Below are positions 18,557-27,667 of a stretch of DNA of 64,000 nt, one piece after another. Under the pieces are notes generated by a model. It searched no databases. It saw only the letters and a program-made list of their open reading frames with translations, and had not been told where the DNA came from. Both the position numbers and the translations under genes were made by a program. The DNA comes from Nitratireductor sp. B36 (lineage in GTDB: Bacteria; Pseudomonadota; Alphaproteobacteria; Rhizobiales; Rhizobiaceae). Where the stretch lies: positions 262,997-326,996 of the forward strand of contig NZ_JACKZY010000003.1 in the NCBI RefSeq assembly GCF_020833685.1, in the 5' to 3' direction. How positions within the stretch are numbered: position 1 is the first letter of the stretch; the number at the start of each line of letters is the position of its first letter.

Positions 18557-19813
18557 ATGAAGCGTCGTTTACTCATCGGTACCGCACTCGCAGCCGTCAT
18601 GGCCTCGCCGGCTGTTGCAGCCGAGCCGCAGGAGGTGGTTTCCACCTATGCAGACATTGCGCTGGCCACCTATGAAGACAGCCTTGAGACCGCGAAGACG
18701 CTGCGCGAAGCGGTGAACCGGCTGGTGGAGGCGCCGTCTGAAGAAACGATGGCAGCCGCCCGTGAAGCCTGGCTCGCGGCGCGTGTTCCCTACCAGCAGA
18801 GTGAGGCCTATCGCTTCGGCAATGCCATCGTCGATGAATGGGAAGGCAAGGTGAACGCCTGGCCGCTCGATGAGGGCCTGATCGACTATGTCGACGCCAG
18901 CTACGGCACGGAATCCGATGCCAACGAATTCTATACGGTCAATGTGGTCGCCAATGACAAGGTGAGCGCCGGCGGTACGGAGATCGATGTCTCCGAGATC
19001 ACGCCCGAAGTGATCCAGTCGCTTCATGAGGTAGGCGGTATCGAGGCGAATGTGGCCACGGGCTACCATGCCATCGAGTTTCTCCTCTGGGGGCAGGATC
19101 TTAATGGAACGGATGCTGGCGCCGGAGCGCGGCCCTATACCGATTTTGATACGGCGAACTGCACCGGTGACAATTGTGACCGCCGTGGACAGTATCTTCA
19201 GGCCGCTGCCGATCTCCTGGTCACAGATCTGGAAGAGATGGTGGCCAATTGGCAGACCGACGGTGAGGCGCGCGCGGAGGTGACGGCTGACCCGAAGGCC
19301 GGCCTGACCGCCATGCTGACGGGGCTCGGATCGCTTTCCTATGGCGAACTGGCCGGTGAGCGCATGAAGCTGGGACTGCTTTTGAACGATCCCGAAGAGG
19401 AGCATGACTGCTTCTCCGACAACACGCACAACAGTCATTATTATGATCTCGTCGGCATCCGGAATGTCTATTTCGGTTCCTATGAGCGCGTGGATGGCTC
19501 CAAGGTCGAAGGTCCGAGCCTTGCGGACCTGGTGTCGGAGAAGGACCCGGCGCTGGCGGAGGAGATGAAGGCGAAACTCGACGCGACCCTGGAAGCGATG
19601 ACGGCGATGAAGGAACGCGCCGAGGGCGGCGAAGCCTATGACCAGATGATCGGCCAGGGGAACGAGGAAGGGAATGCGGTCGTGCAGGCGGCTATCGACG
19701 GTCTTGTAGACCAGACCCGTTCCCTTGAACGGGTGGTTGTGGCGCTCGACCTTTCGGGGATCGAGCTTGAAGGCTCTGACAGTCTCGACAATCCAGACGC
19801 TGTTTTTGAGTGA
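18557..19813 (+). CDS. Imelysin family iron-regulated periplasmic protein
   Basis: 418 residues from the ATG at 18557 (GAGAGGGGAAG ahead). The signal peptide is MKRRLLIGTALAAVMASPAVAA. It is an imelysin/insulin-cleaving-membrane-protease (IrpA/EfeO-like) protein with the diagnostic GxHxxE motif in ATGYHAIEFLLWGQDLNGT and two repeat halves. It probably binds iron or heme in the periplasm. The next gene, 58 bp on, is a di-heme cytochrome, which is the usual partner of imelysins in iron-uptake operons. A strong hairpin lies between the two genes. Confidence 0.92.
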   Translation: MKRRLLIGTALAAVMASPAVAAEPQEVVSTYADIALATYEDSLETAKTLREAVNRLVEAPSEETMAAAREAWLAARVPYQQSEAYRFGNAIVDEWEGKVNAWPLDEGLIDYVDASYGTESDANEFYTVNVVANDKVSAGGTEIDVSEITPEVIQSLHEVGGIEANVATGYHAIEFLLWGQDLNGTDAGAGARPYTDFDTANCTGDNCDRRGQYLQAAADLLVTDLEEMVANWQTDGEARAEVTADPKAGLTAMLTGLGSLSYGELAGERMKLGLLLNDPEEEHDCFSDNTHNSHYYDLVGIRNVYFGSYERVDGSKVEGPSLADLVSEKDPALAEEMKAKLDATLEAMTAMKERAEGGEAYDQMIGQGNEEGNAVVQAAIDGLVDQTRSLERVVVALDLSGIELEGSDSLDNPDAVFE

Positions 19814-19824
19814 CACCAATTCTG

Positions 19825-19849
19825 CACCGGGCCGCTTGTCGGCCCGGTG
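19825..19849 (+). terminator. Strong intercistronic hairpin between imelysin and di-heme cytochrome genes
   Basis: CACCGGGCCG (19825-19834) pairs perfectly with CGGCCCGGTG (19840-19849) around the 5-base loop CTTGT. It is followed by TCCGTTTGTA, a poor U-tract. It starts 11 bp after the imelysin stop. It could act as a partial terminator or mRNA stabiliser that makes the imelysin more abundant than the cytochrome. Confidence 0.6.
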
Positions 19850-19871
19850 TCCGTTTGTATAGACCCTTTCC

Positions 19872-21392
19872 ATGAGCATTTCTGTCCGCGCCGCGCTTCT
19901 GACCGGCCTGTTTTCTCTCGTGGCGTTGTTCGCTCAAGCGGATAACCTGTCACAAGGTGTCCGTGATGATCTGAGCGAGAAGGATCGCAAGCGGGTGGAA
20001 AAAGTGACCCGGCCCGCGATCACTTTTGACAAACCCGAACGTTTCGAACGCATGTCCGCCGGGGCAGCCACGTCGACGAAGCTGATTAATGCGGACGCGT
20101 TCTCGCACTCCTCGGCCAATCTGGAGTTTGCCGAACTGGAGCGCTTCCTGCTCGGCAACGGTCTTTTCCGCAAGGACTGGGTTTCCTCGCCGTCGTCAAC
20201 GCAGGCCTCGGACGGGCTTGGACCGCTGTTCAACGCGCGGGCCTGCCAGTCGTGCCATATCAAGGACGGGCGCGGTCATGCGCCGGCGCGGCCGGAGGAT
20301 GCGGCGGTGTCGCTGCTCGTGCGCCTGTCCGTTCCAGCGAACGATGAGCAGGAAGCGGCGATTGCAGACGGTCGTTTGCCGGCGGCACCTGACCCTGTTT
20401 ACGGGTTGCAGCTTCAGGACCATGCGGTGGCCGGGCTCAATCCCGAGGGTCGCGTCGCGCTTACCTATGAGGACGTGCCCGTGGCGCTTTCCGGGGGCGA
20501 GACGGTCACACTGCGCAAGCCGACGCTTCGGGTCGCCGATCCCGGTTTCGGCCCGATGCGCGATGATCTGATGATGTCGGCGCGCGTCGCGCCGCCTATG
20601 ATCGGGCTCGGTCTTCTGGAAAGCGTGCATGAGGCCGACATTCTCGCCTGGGCCGACCCCGACGATGAAGACGGCGACGGCATTTCCGGACGCGCGGCAA
20701 GAGTGCGCGATGCGGAGGGCCGTTGGAAGCTGGGCCGCTTCGGCTGGAAGGCCATCGCGCCCACCATCGCCGAACAGACCGCAGACGCGTTTTCCGGCGA
20801 TATGGGGCTTTCGACCCCGCTTGCGCCGGACCATTGGGGTGACTGCACCGAGGCGCAGACCGAATGCCGGGCCCTGCCGCATGGCGCGCAGGAGCGACTG
20901 GGCGCCGAGGAGGTGCCGGAAGACCTGTTGAACCTCGTGACCTTCTATTCGAGCCACCTCGCCGTACCCGCGCGGCGTGATGTGGACGACGCTGCGGTGC
21001 TTGCCGGGAAGAAGGTCTTTTACGAGAGCGGCTGTGCCTCGTGCCATCGGCCGAAATATGTGACCCGGCTCGATGTGGACGATCCGGCCCTGCGCTTCCA
21101 GCTGATCTGGCCGTATACCGACATGCTGCTGCATGACATGGGCGAGGGGCTGGCCGATGGTCGCGGCGAGGGGCTGGCCGATGGCTATGAATGGCGCACG
21201 CCGCCGCTCTGGGGCATCGGCCTTACCGCGACGGTGAATGCGGAAGCGACCTTCCTGCATGACGGTCGTGCGCGAACACTGCTTGAGGCCATTCTCTGGC
21301 ACGGCGGCGAGGCGCAGGCGGCGCGTGATCGCGTGGTCGAGATGGCAAAGCAGGATCGGGACAATCTGATCCGTTTCCTGGAATCGCTTTAA
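19872..21392 (+). CDS. Di-heme oxidoreductase (DHOR) family c-type cytochrome
   Basis: 506 residues with an N-terminal signal peptide (MSISVRAALLTGLFSLVALF). Two CxxCH heme sites are visible: RACQSCHIKDG near residue 125 and SGCASCHRPKYV near residue 390. This layout is the DHOR (thiol oxidoreductase) family usually encoded beside imelysins. It is periplasmic and its hemes should be attached by the Ccm system encoded at 39582-42488. It probably serves iron reduction or oxidation during uptake, as inferred from the pairing. The stop overlaps the convergent GntR gene by 4 bp. A near-perfect duplication of GEGLADG occurs in its C-terminal third. Confidence 0.9.
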   Translation: MSISVRAALLTGLFSLVALFAQADNLSQGVRDDLSEKDRKRVEKVTRPAITFDKPERFERMSAGAATSTKLINADAFSHSSANLEFAELERFLLGNGLFRKDWVSSPSSTQASDGLGPLFNARACQSCHIKDGRGHAPARPEDAAVSLLVRLSVPANDEQEAAIADGRLPAAPDPVYGLQLQDHAVAGLNPEGRVALTYEDVPVALSGGETVTLRKPTLRVADPGFGPMRDDLMMSARVAPPMIGLGLLESVHEADILAWADPDDEDGDGISGRAARVRDAEGRWKLGRFGWKAIAPTIAEQTADAFSGDMGLSTPLAPDHWGDCTEAQTECRALPHGAQERLGAEEVPEDLLNLVTFYSSHLAVPARRDVDDAAVLAGKKVFYESGCASCHRPKYVTRLDVDDPALRFQLIWPYTDMLLHDMGEGLADGRGEGLADGYEWRTPPLWGIGLTATVNAEATFLHDGRARTLLEAILWHGGEAQAARDRVVEMAKQDRDNLIRFLESL

Positions 21393-22180
21393 GTTTCCCG
21401 GTGCAGATTGAGTTCGGCGACGAAGTCAAACCGATCACCTTTGAAGTGGGAGCGGGTGAACTCCACCACGCGCCCTTCGACCGTGCGGGATATGCGTTCC
21501 AGAAAAAGGGCTGGCTCTCCGGCCTCGGCTTCGAGAAGGCGCGCTTCGAACTCCGGCAGGGCACAGGCATGCATGCGCTGCAACGCCTTGTGCGGCCGCG
21601 CCCCGGCTGATGCCATGGATTCGTAGAGCGAGGTCCCCAGGGCCGAAAGGTCCGGCAGAAGGTCTGCCGGCACGATGGCCAGCTCGACCGCAAGCGGCAG
21701 GGCATCGGCAAGACGCAGGCGATGCAGGCGCAGAACGCGATCGCCGGGCGAGAGACCGAGCGTCATGGCCTCCTGTGCCGAAGGGCTTGCATATTCGCGC
21801 GCCAGCCAGCGTGTTTGGGGCTTGCGGCCGTAGGACAGCATATCCTCCGTGAAGCTGGTGATCGCTGCCAGCGGCTGCTCGAAACGCTCGACCGGTGCGA
21901 GAACATAGGTGCCCGAGCCCCGGCGCTGTTCCAGAACACCCTCGCGCACCAGAAGCTCGATGCCACGTCGCACCGTGACGCGCGAAAGACCGGTTATTTC
22001 AGCCAGGAGACGCTCTGAGGGCAGTGCTGCGCCGGTAGCCAGAACCATGCTCTCAACCACCTGTCGCAGTGCATTGGCGAGCCGGATGTATCGCGGCGTG
22101 GCGTCTGCCGCGCCCGACTGGATCTCCCGGGCGAGCAAAGTGCCAAGGTCTTCCTTCGGTCCCGGAAGAGCGTTTGTCAT
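21389..22180 (-). CDS. GntR/HutC family transcriptional regulator
   Basis: 263 residues: an N-terminal winged helix (LPSERLLAEITGLSRVTVRR) followed by a UTRA effector domain (from about residue 100 to the end, with VEGRVVEFTRSHFKGDRFDF). HutC-type regulators of amino-sugar genes (NagR/DasR) have this layout and bind phosphorylated sugars. It is divergent from murQ and a SIS deaminase, with operator-like sequences in the 243-bp gap. It is likely the repressor of that amino-sugar operon. Confidence 0.92.
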   Translation of the reverse strand: MTNALPGPKEDLGTLLAREIQSGAADATPRYIRLANALRQVVESMVLATGAALPSERLLAEITGLSRVTVRRGIELLVREGVLEQRRGSGTYVLAPVERFEQPLAAITSFTEDMLSYGRKPQTRWLAREYASPSAQEAMTLGLSPGDRVLRLHRLRLADALPLAVELAIVPADLLPDLSALGTSLYESMASAGARPHKALQRMHACALPEFEARLLEAEAGEPALFLERISRTVEGRVVEFTRSHFKGDRFDFVAELNLHRET

Positions 22181-22206
22181 CGTTCAGTCAGGCTCGCTGA
22201 GAAAAG

Positions 22207-22394
22207 TGGTATATAATTTGTGAGTCCAATTATGAATGGGACGAACAAGCTTTGCAAGAAATTCGGAGGAGTTTAGCGCTGTCATACCGCGTAAACAGCT
22301 TCAAAATTTGCCCAACGAGATTTTTTCGGTGCGGGAATGGATTTTTTCGGCAATGACGGTATAAGCTATTTGGTATTAAATTGGTCTAGAGAAC
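22207..22394. promoter_or_regulatory. Candidate NagR/DasR-like operators between gntR and murQ
   Basis: TGGTATATAA at 22207-22216 lies 26 bp before the gntR start. TTGGTATTAAATTGGTCTAGA (22370-22390) lies just before murQ; its TGGTCTAGA part matches nine bases of the DasR/NagR ideal TGGTCTAGACCA. The resemblance is partial, and binding by the GntR protein at 21389-22180 is inferred. The rest of the gap is A/T-rich and probably holds both promoters. Confidence 0.5.
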
Positions 22395-22423
22395 GCAGGC
22401 GTTTTGCAATCTGAGAGCCGTCG

Positions 22424-23314
22424 ATGAGAACTTCAACTGAAACAGCAAGCCAGGCGTATCGTGACATTGAGCGGTTTTCGACCGCGGATATGCTGAGCGC
22501 CATGCTTGATGGTCAGCGGGCCGCCGTGGATGCGGTCGCTGCCGCCCTCCCGGCGCTGGAAGGGGCTGTCGAAGCCGCGGCGCAGCGTCTGGGGAACCCC
22601 AAGAGCCGTCTCATCTATGTGGGGGCTGGCACTTCAGGCCGTGTGGCGATGCTGGATGCGGTGGAGCTTTACCCTACCTTTGGCTGGCCTGAGGAACGCA
22701 GTCTCTTTCTGCTGGCCGGCGGCAGCATCAGCGTGGCTGAAGCGCGTGAAAGCGCCGAAGATGATGAGGTCGCGGGCCGAGACGAGATTGACGCGCTGGC
22801 TTGCGGGCCTCTCGATGTGGTGGTGGGGCTCGCCGCGAGCGGAAGCACGCCCTATACGCTTGCGGCAATCGAGACCGCGAAGGCGCGCGGGGCGCTGACC
22901 ATCGGTATCGCCAACAATCCCGGTACTGCGCTTCTGGAACGTGCTGATTGCGCGGTGCTCCTGGAAACGGGAGCAGAGGTGCTTGCCGGCTCTACGCGTA
23001 TGGCGGCCGGCACGAGCCAGAAGATCGCAGTCAACCTCTTCTCCACAGCGGTCATGATGCGGCTTGGCAAGGTCTATCGCGGCCGCATGGTGGATATGAA
23101 GCCATCGAACAAGAAGCTGGTGCGTCGCGCCGTCGAAATGCTCATGCAGGTGGAGGGGTGTGATGAAGCGTCGGCGCGCGCCGCGCTCGAGAAAACGAAC
23201 TTTCATGTAAAGCCGGCGGTTCTCGTCGTGCGGGGGCTCTCGCCCGAGGAAGCGCGCGCCACGCTCGATCGCAACGGTGATGATTTGCATCGTGCAATTG
23301 CGGCACTGGGCTGA
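22424..23314 (+). CDS. murQ: N-acetylmuramic acid 6-phosphate etherase
   Basis: 296 residues, full length. It is a SIS-fold cytoplasmic enzyme that splits the lactyl ether of MurNAc-6-phosphate to GlcNAc-6-phosphate and D-lactate. Family motifs are LIYVGAGTSGRVAMLDAVEL, GSTPYTLAAIE, GAEVLAGSTRMAAGTSQKIA and the C-terminal MLMQVEGCDEASARAAL UBA-like tail. It is the first gene of an operon with a SIS deaminase, under a divergent GntR regulator. It serves recycling of cell-wall sugars. Confidence 0.96.
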   Translation: MRTSTETASQAYRDIERFSTADMLSAMLDGQRAAVDAVAAALPALEGAVEAAAQRLGNPKSRLIYVGAGTSGRVAMLDAVELYPTFGWPEERSLFLLAGGSISVAEARESAEDDEVAGRDEIDALACGPLDVVVGLAASGSTPYTLAAIETAKARGALTIGIANNPGTALLERADCAVLLETGAEVLAGSTRMAAGTSQKIAVNLFSTAVMMRLGKVYRGRMVDMKPSNKKLVRRAVEMLMQVEGCDEASARAALEKTNFHVKPAVLVVRGLSPEEARATLDRNGDDLHRAIAALG

Positions 23315-23352
23315 ATGACGTCACACTCTTTTATCAACCACGGAACACCGAA

Positions 23353-24384
23353 ATGACAGATACGCCTTCCCTGATGTTTCAGGAAACCGCTGAGGCCGCC
23401 GAGGCGGTAGACCGGCTTTTTGCGCATGAGGCAAAGACCTTCGCCGAACTTGGCCGGGTGATTGCCGAGCGCGGGCCCGCCGTGGTGAGCATGTCGGCGC
23501 GGGGCTCGTCGGATCATGCCGCGAGCTTCTTCAAATATCTGTTCGAGATCCACACGGGCATTCCCGTGGCCTCCATCGGCCCTTCGGTGGCCTCCGTCTA
23601 TGATGCGTCGCTAAAGCTGGAGCGCGCGCTTCACATCACGATTTCCCAATCCGGCGGGAGTCCTGACATCGTTGCCGCGCAGGCATCGGCCAAGAAGGGC
23701 GGCGCGGTGACGCTCGCTGTGGTCAACGTGGCCGACAGCCCGCTTGCGAAGGCGGCCGACATCGTCTTGCCGATCCATGCCGGACCGGAGCGGAGCGTCG
23801 CGGCGACCAAGAGCTTCATCGCATCTGCAGCAGCACTTGCCGGTGTCACGCAGGCAGCCTCGGGCGATGCAGCGCTCAAGGACGCGCTCGGTCGGTTGCC
23901 CGGGGCGCTGGCCGCCGCCTGCGACGTGGACTGGGAGCCGGCGCTGCCACTCCTGACAAATGCCGGGTCGATCTACACTGCCGGTCGTGGGCCGGGCTTC
24001 GCCATCGCGCTGGAAGCGGCCCTAAAGGCAAAAGAGACGGCTCAGCTTCATGCGGAAGCCTTCTCCCTCGCCGAGCTGATGCACGGGCCCATGCAGCTGG
24101 TCGACAAGGGCTTTCCCATTCTAGCCTTTGTGCCGGAAGACGCAGCGCTTGCTTCAAGCGCGCAGTCACTCGAAAAGCTGCGCGGCTTCGGTGCGCAGAT
24201 TGCGAGCTTCTCTTCGCGCGATCTCGGAGAATGCACCATCAGAACGCCGTCCACCGGCCATGGCCAGGTGGACCCGCTGGTCTCGCTCGTCGGTTACTAT
24301 CGCCTGATCGAGCGGGTCGCGCGGGAGCGTGGGCTCAATCCGGATACACCGGACAAGCTCAAGAAGGTGACGGAAACAATCTGA
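23353..24384 (+). CDS. SIS domain sugar-phosphate protein, probable glucosamine-6-phosphate deaminase (NagB-II type)
   Basis: 343 residues with two SIS domains (VSMSARGSSDHAASFFKYLF; then AGRGPGFAIALEAALKAKET and EAFSLAELMHGPMQL). It resembles the isomerase half of GlmS, including the C-terminal NPDTPDKLKKVTETI, but has no glutaminase domain. Such proteins include NagB-II, which deaminates glucosamine-6-phosphate to fructose-6-phosphate. It follows murQ by 38 bp in the same direction, which supports an amino-sugar role. An AgaS-like galactosamine deaminase is the alternative. Confidence 0.88.
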   Translation: MTDTPSLMFQETAEAAEAVDRLFAHEAKTFAELGRVIAERGPAVVSMSARGSSDHAASFFKYLFEIHTGIPVASIGPSVASVYDASLKLERALHITISQSGGSPDIVAAQASAKKGGAVTLAVVNVADSPLAKAADIVLPIHAGPERSVAATKSFIASAAALAGVTQAASGDAALKDALGRLPGALAAACDVDWEPALPLLTNAGSIYTAGRGPGFAIALEAALKAKETAQLHAEAFSLAELMHGPMQLVDKGFPILAFVPEDAALASSAQSLEKLRGFGAQIASFSSRDLGECTIRTPSTGHGQVDPLVSLVGYYRLIERVARERGLNPDTPDKLKKVTETI

Positions 24385-24441
24385 AGCCTGCACCAGTGGT
24401 CTGCCAAATGTGCCGCTGGCGTGAGCTTTGATCCTGCGTTA

Positions 24442-24472
24442 GCTTCCGGCAGATCAACGCCGTGCCGGAAGC
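24442..24472 (+). promoter_or_regulatory. Hairpin that covers the ribosome binding site of the following LysE gene
   Basis: GCTTCCGGCA (24442-24451) pairs perfectly with TGCCGGAAGC (24463-24472) around an 11-base loop. The only good Shine-Dalgarno sequence for the gene at 24479, GGAAG (24467-24471), lies inside the 3-prime arm, 7 bases before its ATG. The hairpin also sits 58 bp after the SIS gene. It may gate translation or act as a weak terminator of the murQ operon, though there is no U-tract. Confidence 0.55.
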
Positions 24473-24478
24473 ACTTCC

Positions 24479-25120
24479 ATGACCTTCATTCCCGACTCCG
24501 CCACCATTCTCCAGTTTGCCCTCGCCACCTTCGTGATCTCGATCACGCCGGGTCCGGATATGACGTTGTTCGTCGGCCGGGCGCTGAGCCAGGGCAGGGC
24601 GGCCGGCTTCGCCTGCATGTTCGGTGCGATGACCGGGATCATGATCCACACGGCGCTTGTGGCGCTGGGGCTCTCGGCGCTGATCGTCGCTTCGCCCGAG
24701 GCATTCCTTGCGCTCAAGGTGTTCGGTGCGGGCTATCTGATCTGGCTGGCCATTCAGGCGATCCGCAAAGGCTCCGCCTTCTCGCCGGAGAAGAAGGGCG
24801 GGGCGGGGCGGTCGCTCTTGAAGAACTGGGCCACGGGGCTCGGCATCAATCTTCTGAACCCGAAGATCATCCTGTTCTTCATGACATTTCTGCCGCAGTT
24901 CGTGTCGGCCAGCGATCCGCACGCCCCGGGCAAGCTGTTCTTTCTTGGGCTTCTGTTCATTCCGCTGGCGCTGCCCATCGTCGCGCCGATGGTGATCGCG
25001 GCAGACAGTTTTTCCAAGCTTCTGAAGAAGAGCCCGCGTGTCACCCGCGTGGTCGACTATCTGTTCGCAGGCGTTTTCTCCGCCTTCGCGCTGAAGATCC
25101 TGACAGCGCAGGCGCGGTGA
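24479..25120 (+). CDS. LysE/RhtB family amino acid exporter
   Basis: 213 residues, six predicted membrane helices. Family features are the N-terminal ISITPGPDMTLFVGRALSQG and the mid-protein LLNPKIILFFMTFLPQF. Such inner-membrane exporters remove amino acids or derivatives. The start ATG at 24479 sits just after a hairpin that hides its ribosome binding site. The substrate is unknown. Two more members of the family are at 43825-45052. Confidence 0.9.
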   Translation: MTFIPDSATILQFALATFVISITPGPDMTLFVGRALSQGRAAGFACMFGAMTGIMIHTALVALGLSALIVASPEAFLALKVFGAGYLIWLAIQAIRKGSAFSPEKKGGAGRSLLKNWATGLGINLLNPKIILFFMTFLPQFVSASDPHAPGKLFFLGLLFIPLALPIVAPMVIAADSFSKLLKKSPRVTRVVDYLFAGVFSAFALKILTAQAR

Positions 25121-25132
25121 GCCAGAATTGCC

Positions 25133-26359
25133 CTATTCGCCGTGGCCGGCGATCATCATGGCTTCCAGCTTCAGCCGGTCGGCCTTCTTCATCCGCTCCG
25201 ATGCGGATTTGAGCTGACCGCAGGCGGCCAGGATGTCGCGCCCGCGCGGGGTGCGGATGGGCGAGGCGTATCCGGCCTTGTTGACCAGATCCGCAAACTC
25301 CTCGATCTGCTCCCAGTCGGAGCATTCATAGTCGCTGCCCGGCCATGGATTGAAGGGGATCAGGTTGATCTTGGCAGGGATGCCCTTCAGAAGCCGCACC
25401 AGTTCGCGGGCATCGTCGAGCGAGTCGTTGACACCCTTCAGCATCACATACTCAAACGTGATGCGCCGCGCGTTCGAGAGGCCCGGATAGGCGCGGCAGG
25501 CGTCGAACAGCTCCTTCAGCGGATACTTTTTGTTGATCGGCACCAGCTCGTTGCGCAGCTCATCGCGCACGGCGTGCAGCGAGATCGCCAGCATGACGCC
25601 GATTTCCTCGCCGGTGCGATAGATTTCCGGAACCACGCCGGAGGTTGAAAGCGTGATACGACGCTTGGAGAGAGAAAGGCCTTCGCCATCGGAGGCGATG
25701 AGAAGCGCCTGCTTCACATTCTCGAAATTGTAGAGCGGCTCGCCCATGCCCATCATGACGATGTTGGTGACCTTGCGGCCTTCCGCCGGCACGATGGCCC
25801 CGTCGGGTGTGTCGGCATCGGGAAAATCGCCGAGGCGATCGCGCGCGACGAGAAGCTGGTCGAGAATTTCGCCCGGTGTCAGGTTGCGCACCAGCTTTTG
25901 TGTGCCGGTGTGGCAGAAGGTGCAGGTAAGCGTGCAGCCTACCTGGCTGGAGATGCACAGCGTGCCACGGCCTTCCTCGGGAATGTAGACCGTTTCCACA
26001 TCCACCGGGCGACCCGCGCCGCGTGCTGGAAAGCGCATCAGCCACTTGCAGGTGCCGTCCTTCGAAATCTGCTCTTCGATGATTTCCGGACGGGCAATGG
26101 TGAAATGTGCGTCGAGCTTTGCCCGCAGGTCCTTCGAGATGTTGAACATCTGCGAGAAATCGGAAACGCCGCGAACATAGAGCCAGTGCCAGAGCTGGCG
26201 CACGCGCATGCGTGTCTGCCGCTCCGGCACGCCCAGTGAAAGCAGCGCTTCTGCCAGTTCGTCACGCGAAAGGCCGATCAACGATTGCTTTTCGGTTTTC
26301 GTGGCGGGGCGCAGGTCAGCGCGCCCCTCGGGCGTCGATAGATCGAGTGTCAGTGCCAT
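25133..26359 (-). CDS. rlmN: 23S rRNA/tRNA adenine-C2 methyltransferase RlmN
   Basis: 408 residues. It is a radical-SAM enzyme that methylates C2 of A2503 in 23S rRNA and A37 in some tRNAs. The cluster motif [11 protein letters not shown] is intact, preceded by [12 protein letters not shown]. The conserved [15 protein letters not shown] and the C-terminal [14 protein letters not shown] carry the second catalytic cysteine. Monocistronic, convergent with the LysE gene (12 bp gap). Confidence 0.97.
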   Translation of the reverse strand: MALTLDLSTPEGRADLRPATKTEKQSLIGLSRDELAEALLSLGVPERQTRMRVRQLWHWLYVRGVSDFSQMFNISKDLRAKLDAHFTIARPEIIEEQISKDGTCKWLMRFPARGAGRPVDVETVYIPEEGRGTLCISSQVGCTLTCTFCHTGTQKLVRNLTPGEILDQLLVARDRLGDFPDADTPDGAIVPAEGRKVTNIVMMGMGEPLYNFENVKQALLIASDGEGLSLSKRRITLSTSGVVPEIYRTGEEIGVMLAISLHAVRDELRNELVPINKKYPLKELFDACRAYPGLSNARRITFEYVMLKGVNDSLDDARELVRLLKGIPAKINLIPFNPWPGSDYECSDWEQIEEFADLVNKAGYASPIRTPRGRDILAACGQLKSASERMKKADRLKLEAMMIAGHGE

Positions 26360-26497
26360 GGCGTTCTTGAAGTGCGTTGCGGGCAGCGCCTTGCGGATTC
26401 GTCTCTCGAATTCAGCGGATGCCCTTCATTCGCCGCGCTCATAGCACGCCTGAAGGCTGCCGTCACCTGTTGCGGCCGGCAGCCGCTTCTACGATGG

Positions 26498-26998
26498 CTA
26501 TTTGCAGTTCTGGGTGGCGTTGATCGCAGCAGTGACGCCGCTCAGCGAGAATGTGTAGCTGGTGTCGTTGCCGCGGCCAGATTTCGCTGCAACCTTCATG
26601 TCTGAACCGCCCTTCATCGCCGCGATTAACTGCGGCTCTTCAGCTGCGTTCTCAAGCCATGCGGACTTGCCCTGTGTGAACATGGTGAAGCTCTTGTTGC
26701 CCACCGTGACAATCACCTTGGAATTGGTCTGGAAATTGTAGGCAGCGATGAACTGCGGTTCGGAGGCCACGTTCTGACCGGGCTTCTGGCTGACGAAGAA
26801 GAATATATCGCCATGATCGAGGCTGGCCGGTTGCTTTTCCTTTGGCACGCTCATGGCGTAGCACACCTTGCCGTTTCCGGACTGGTAGCTGTAGACGCCC
26901 CAGTCGCGATGCTGTCCCACCGCCGTTGCCTGGGCCAGCGCGGGGCTTGCCGCCGCCATTCCGCAAATGAGCATCAGTGTCGAAATCAGTACGCGCAT
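26498..26998 (-). CDS. Invasion-associated locus B (IalB) family periplasmic protein
   Basis: 166 residues with a signal peptide (MRVLISTLMLICGMAAASPALA). The mature part begins near HRDWGVYSYQSGNGKVCYAM, the typical IalB start. It ends with a C-terminal cysteine (ATQNCK) that may pair with the cysteine in KVCYAM. The family is common in Rhizobiales and named from Bartonella, where IalB aids erythrocyte invasion; function in free-living relatives is unknown. It stands alone with a 216-bp upstream region that should hold its promoter. Confidence 0.85.
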   Translation of the reverse strand: MRVLISTLMLICGMAAASPALAQATAVGQHRDWGVYSYQSGNGKVCYAMSVPKEKQPASLDHGDIFFFVSQKPGQNVASEPQFIAAYNFQTNSKVIVTVGNKSFTMFTQGKSAWLENAAEEPQLIAAMKGGSDMKVAAKSGRGNDTSYTFSLSGVTAAINATQNCK

Positions 26999-27214
26999 CG
27001 TCTTGACCGTCTTTTTTTGCCAGTGTTTGGAGACCGGCTGGTCCCTCTAGATCACTTCATTTTTATTTAATCTGGGTTACCAAAGCGTGAAGCAAATCGA
27101 CGGATTCTTCATGCGGTCAACCCCGATATCCGTTGCCGCGAAAGAAATGCGCCAACGTCCGAACACCCCTTCACCAGCGGTTGAAACGAATGAAAGAGGC
27201 AAGAATTTGACTGG

Positions 27215-27595
27215 CTAGCTGTCGCGGGTCGTTTCGGCGAGGGCTCGTCTGGCCGCGAGACGATGCGCCGGTGTGATGTGCCGGCGGACAGCGTTCAAGG
27301 CGGCTGCCAGTACGGCGATGTCATCCGTAAAGCCGAAACCAAGCAGAAAGTCCGGCACCACGTCGAGTGGAAGCACAAAATAAGCCAAGGCAGCGAGGAG
27401 CAGGCCGCGCACCTTCGGTGGGGTGTCGTTATCGAGCGCGCAGTAATATCCCGCTACCAGATCCTCCATGAAGGGCACCTGACGTGCCGCCTTCTTCACC
27501 GTGCGCCAGAATTTCGCACGTACGCGCTCTTCACGGTTCCGGTTTTCACGGGGACCGACCGGTTCCAGAATTTCCCCGATTTTCACATCGTCCAT
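27215..27595 (-). CDS. YkvA family (DUF1232) protein
   Basis: 126 residues. The DUF1232 core lies at about 65-105: GLLLAALAYFVLPLDVVPDF followed by LLGFGFTDDIAVLAAAL, a hydrophobic helical hairpin with the DxxPD and TDD motifs. Function of the family is unknown; it is probably membrane-associated. It is 72 bp downstream of the pterin dehydratase gene on the same strand. Confidence 0.88.
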   Translation of the reverse strand: MDDVKIGEILEPVGPRENRNREERVRAKFWRTVKKAARQVPFMEDLVAGYYCALDNDTPPKVRGLLLAALAYFVLPLDVVPDFLLGFGFTDDIAVLAAALNAVRRHITPAHRLAARRALAETTRDS

Positions 27596-27667
27596 AGTGT
27601 GCTCCTGCTGATGAAGATGTGGGAATCAGCCGGCGAAATTCAATGTTTGCGCGGAATCCAACCAAAA

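Noticed and set aside
18569-19879. 436-codon minus-strand open frame
   Set aside because: Antisense to the imelysin gene; no family resemblance.
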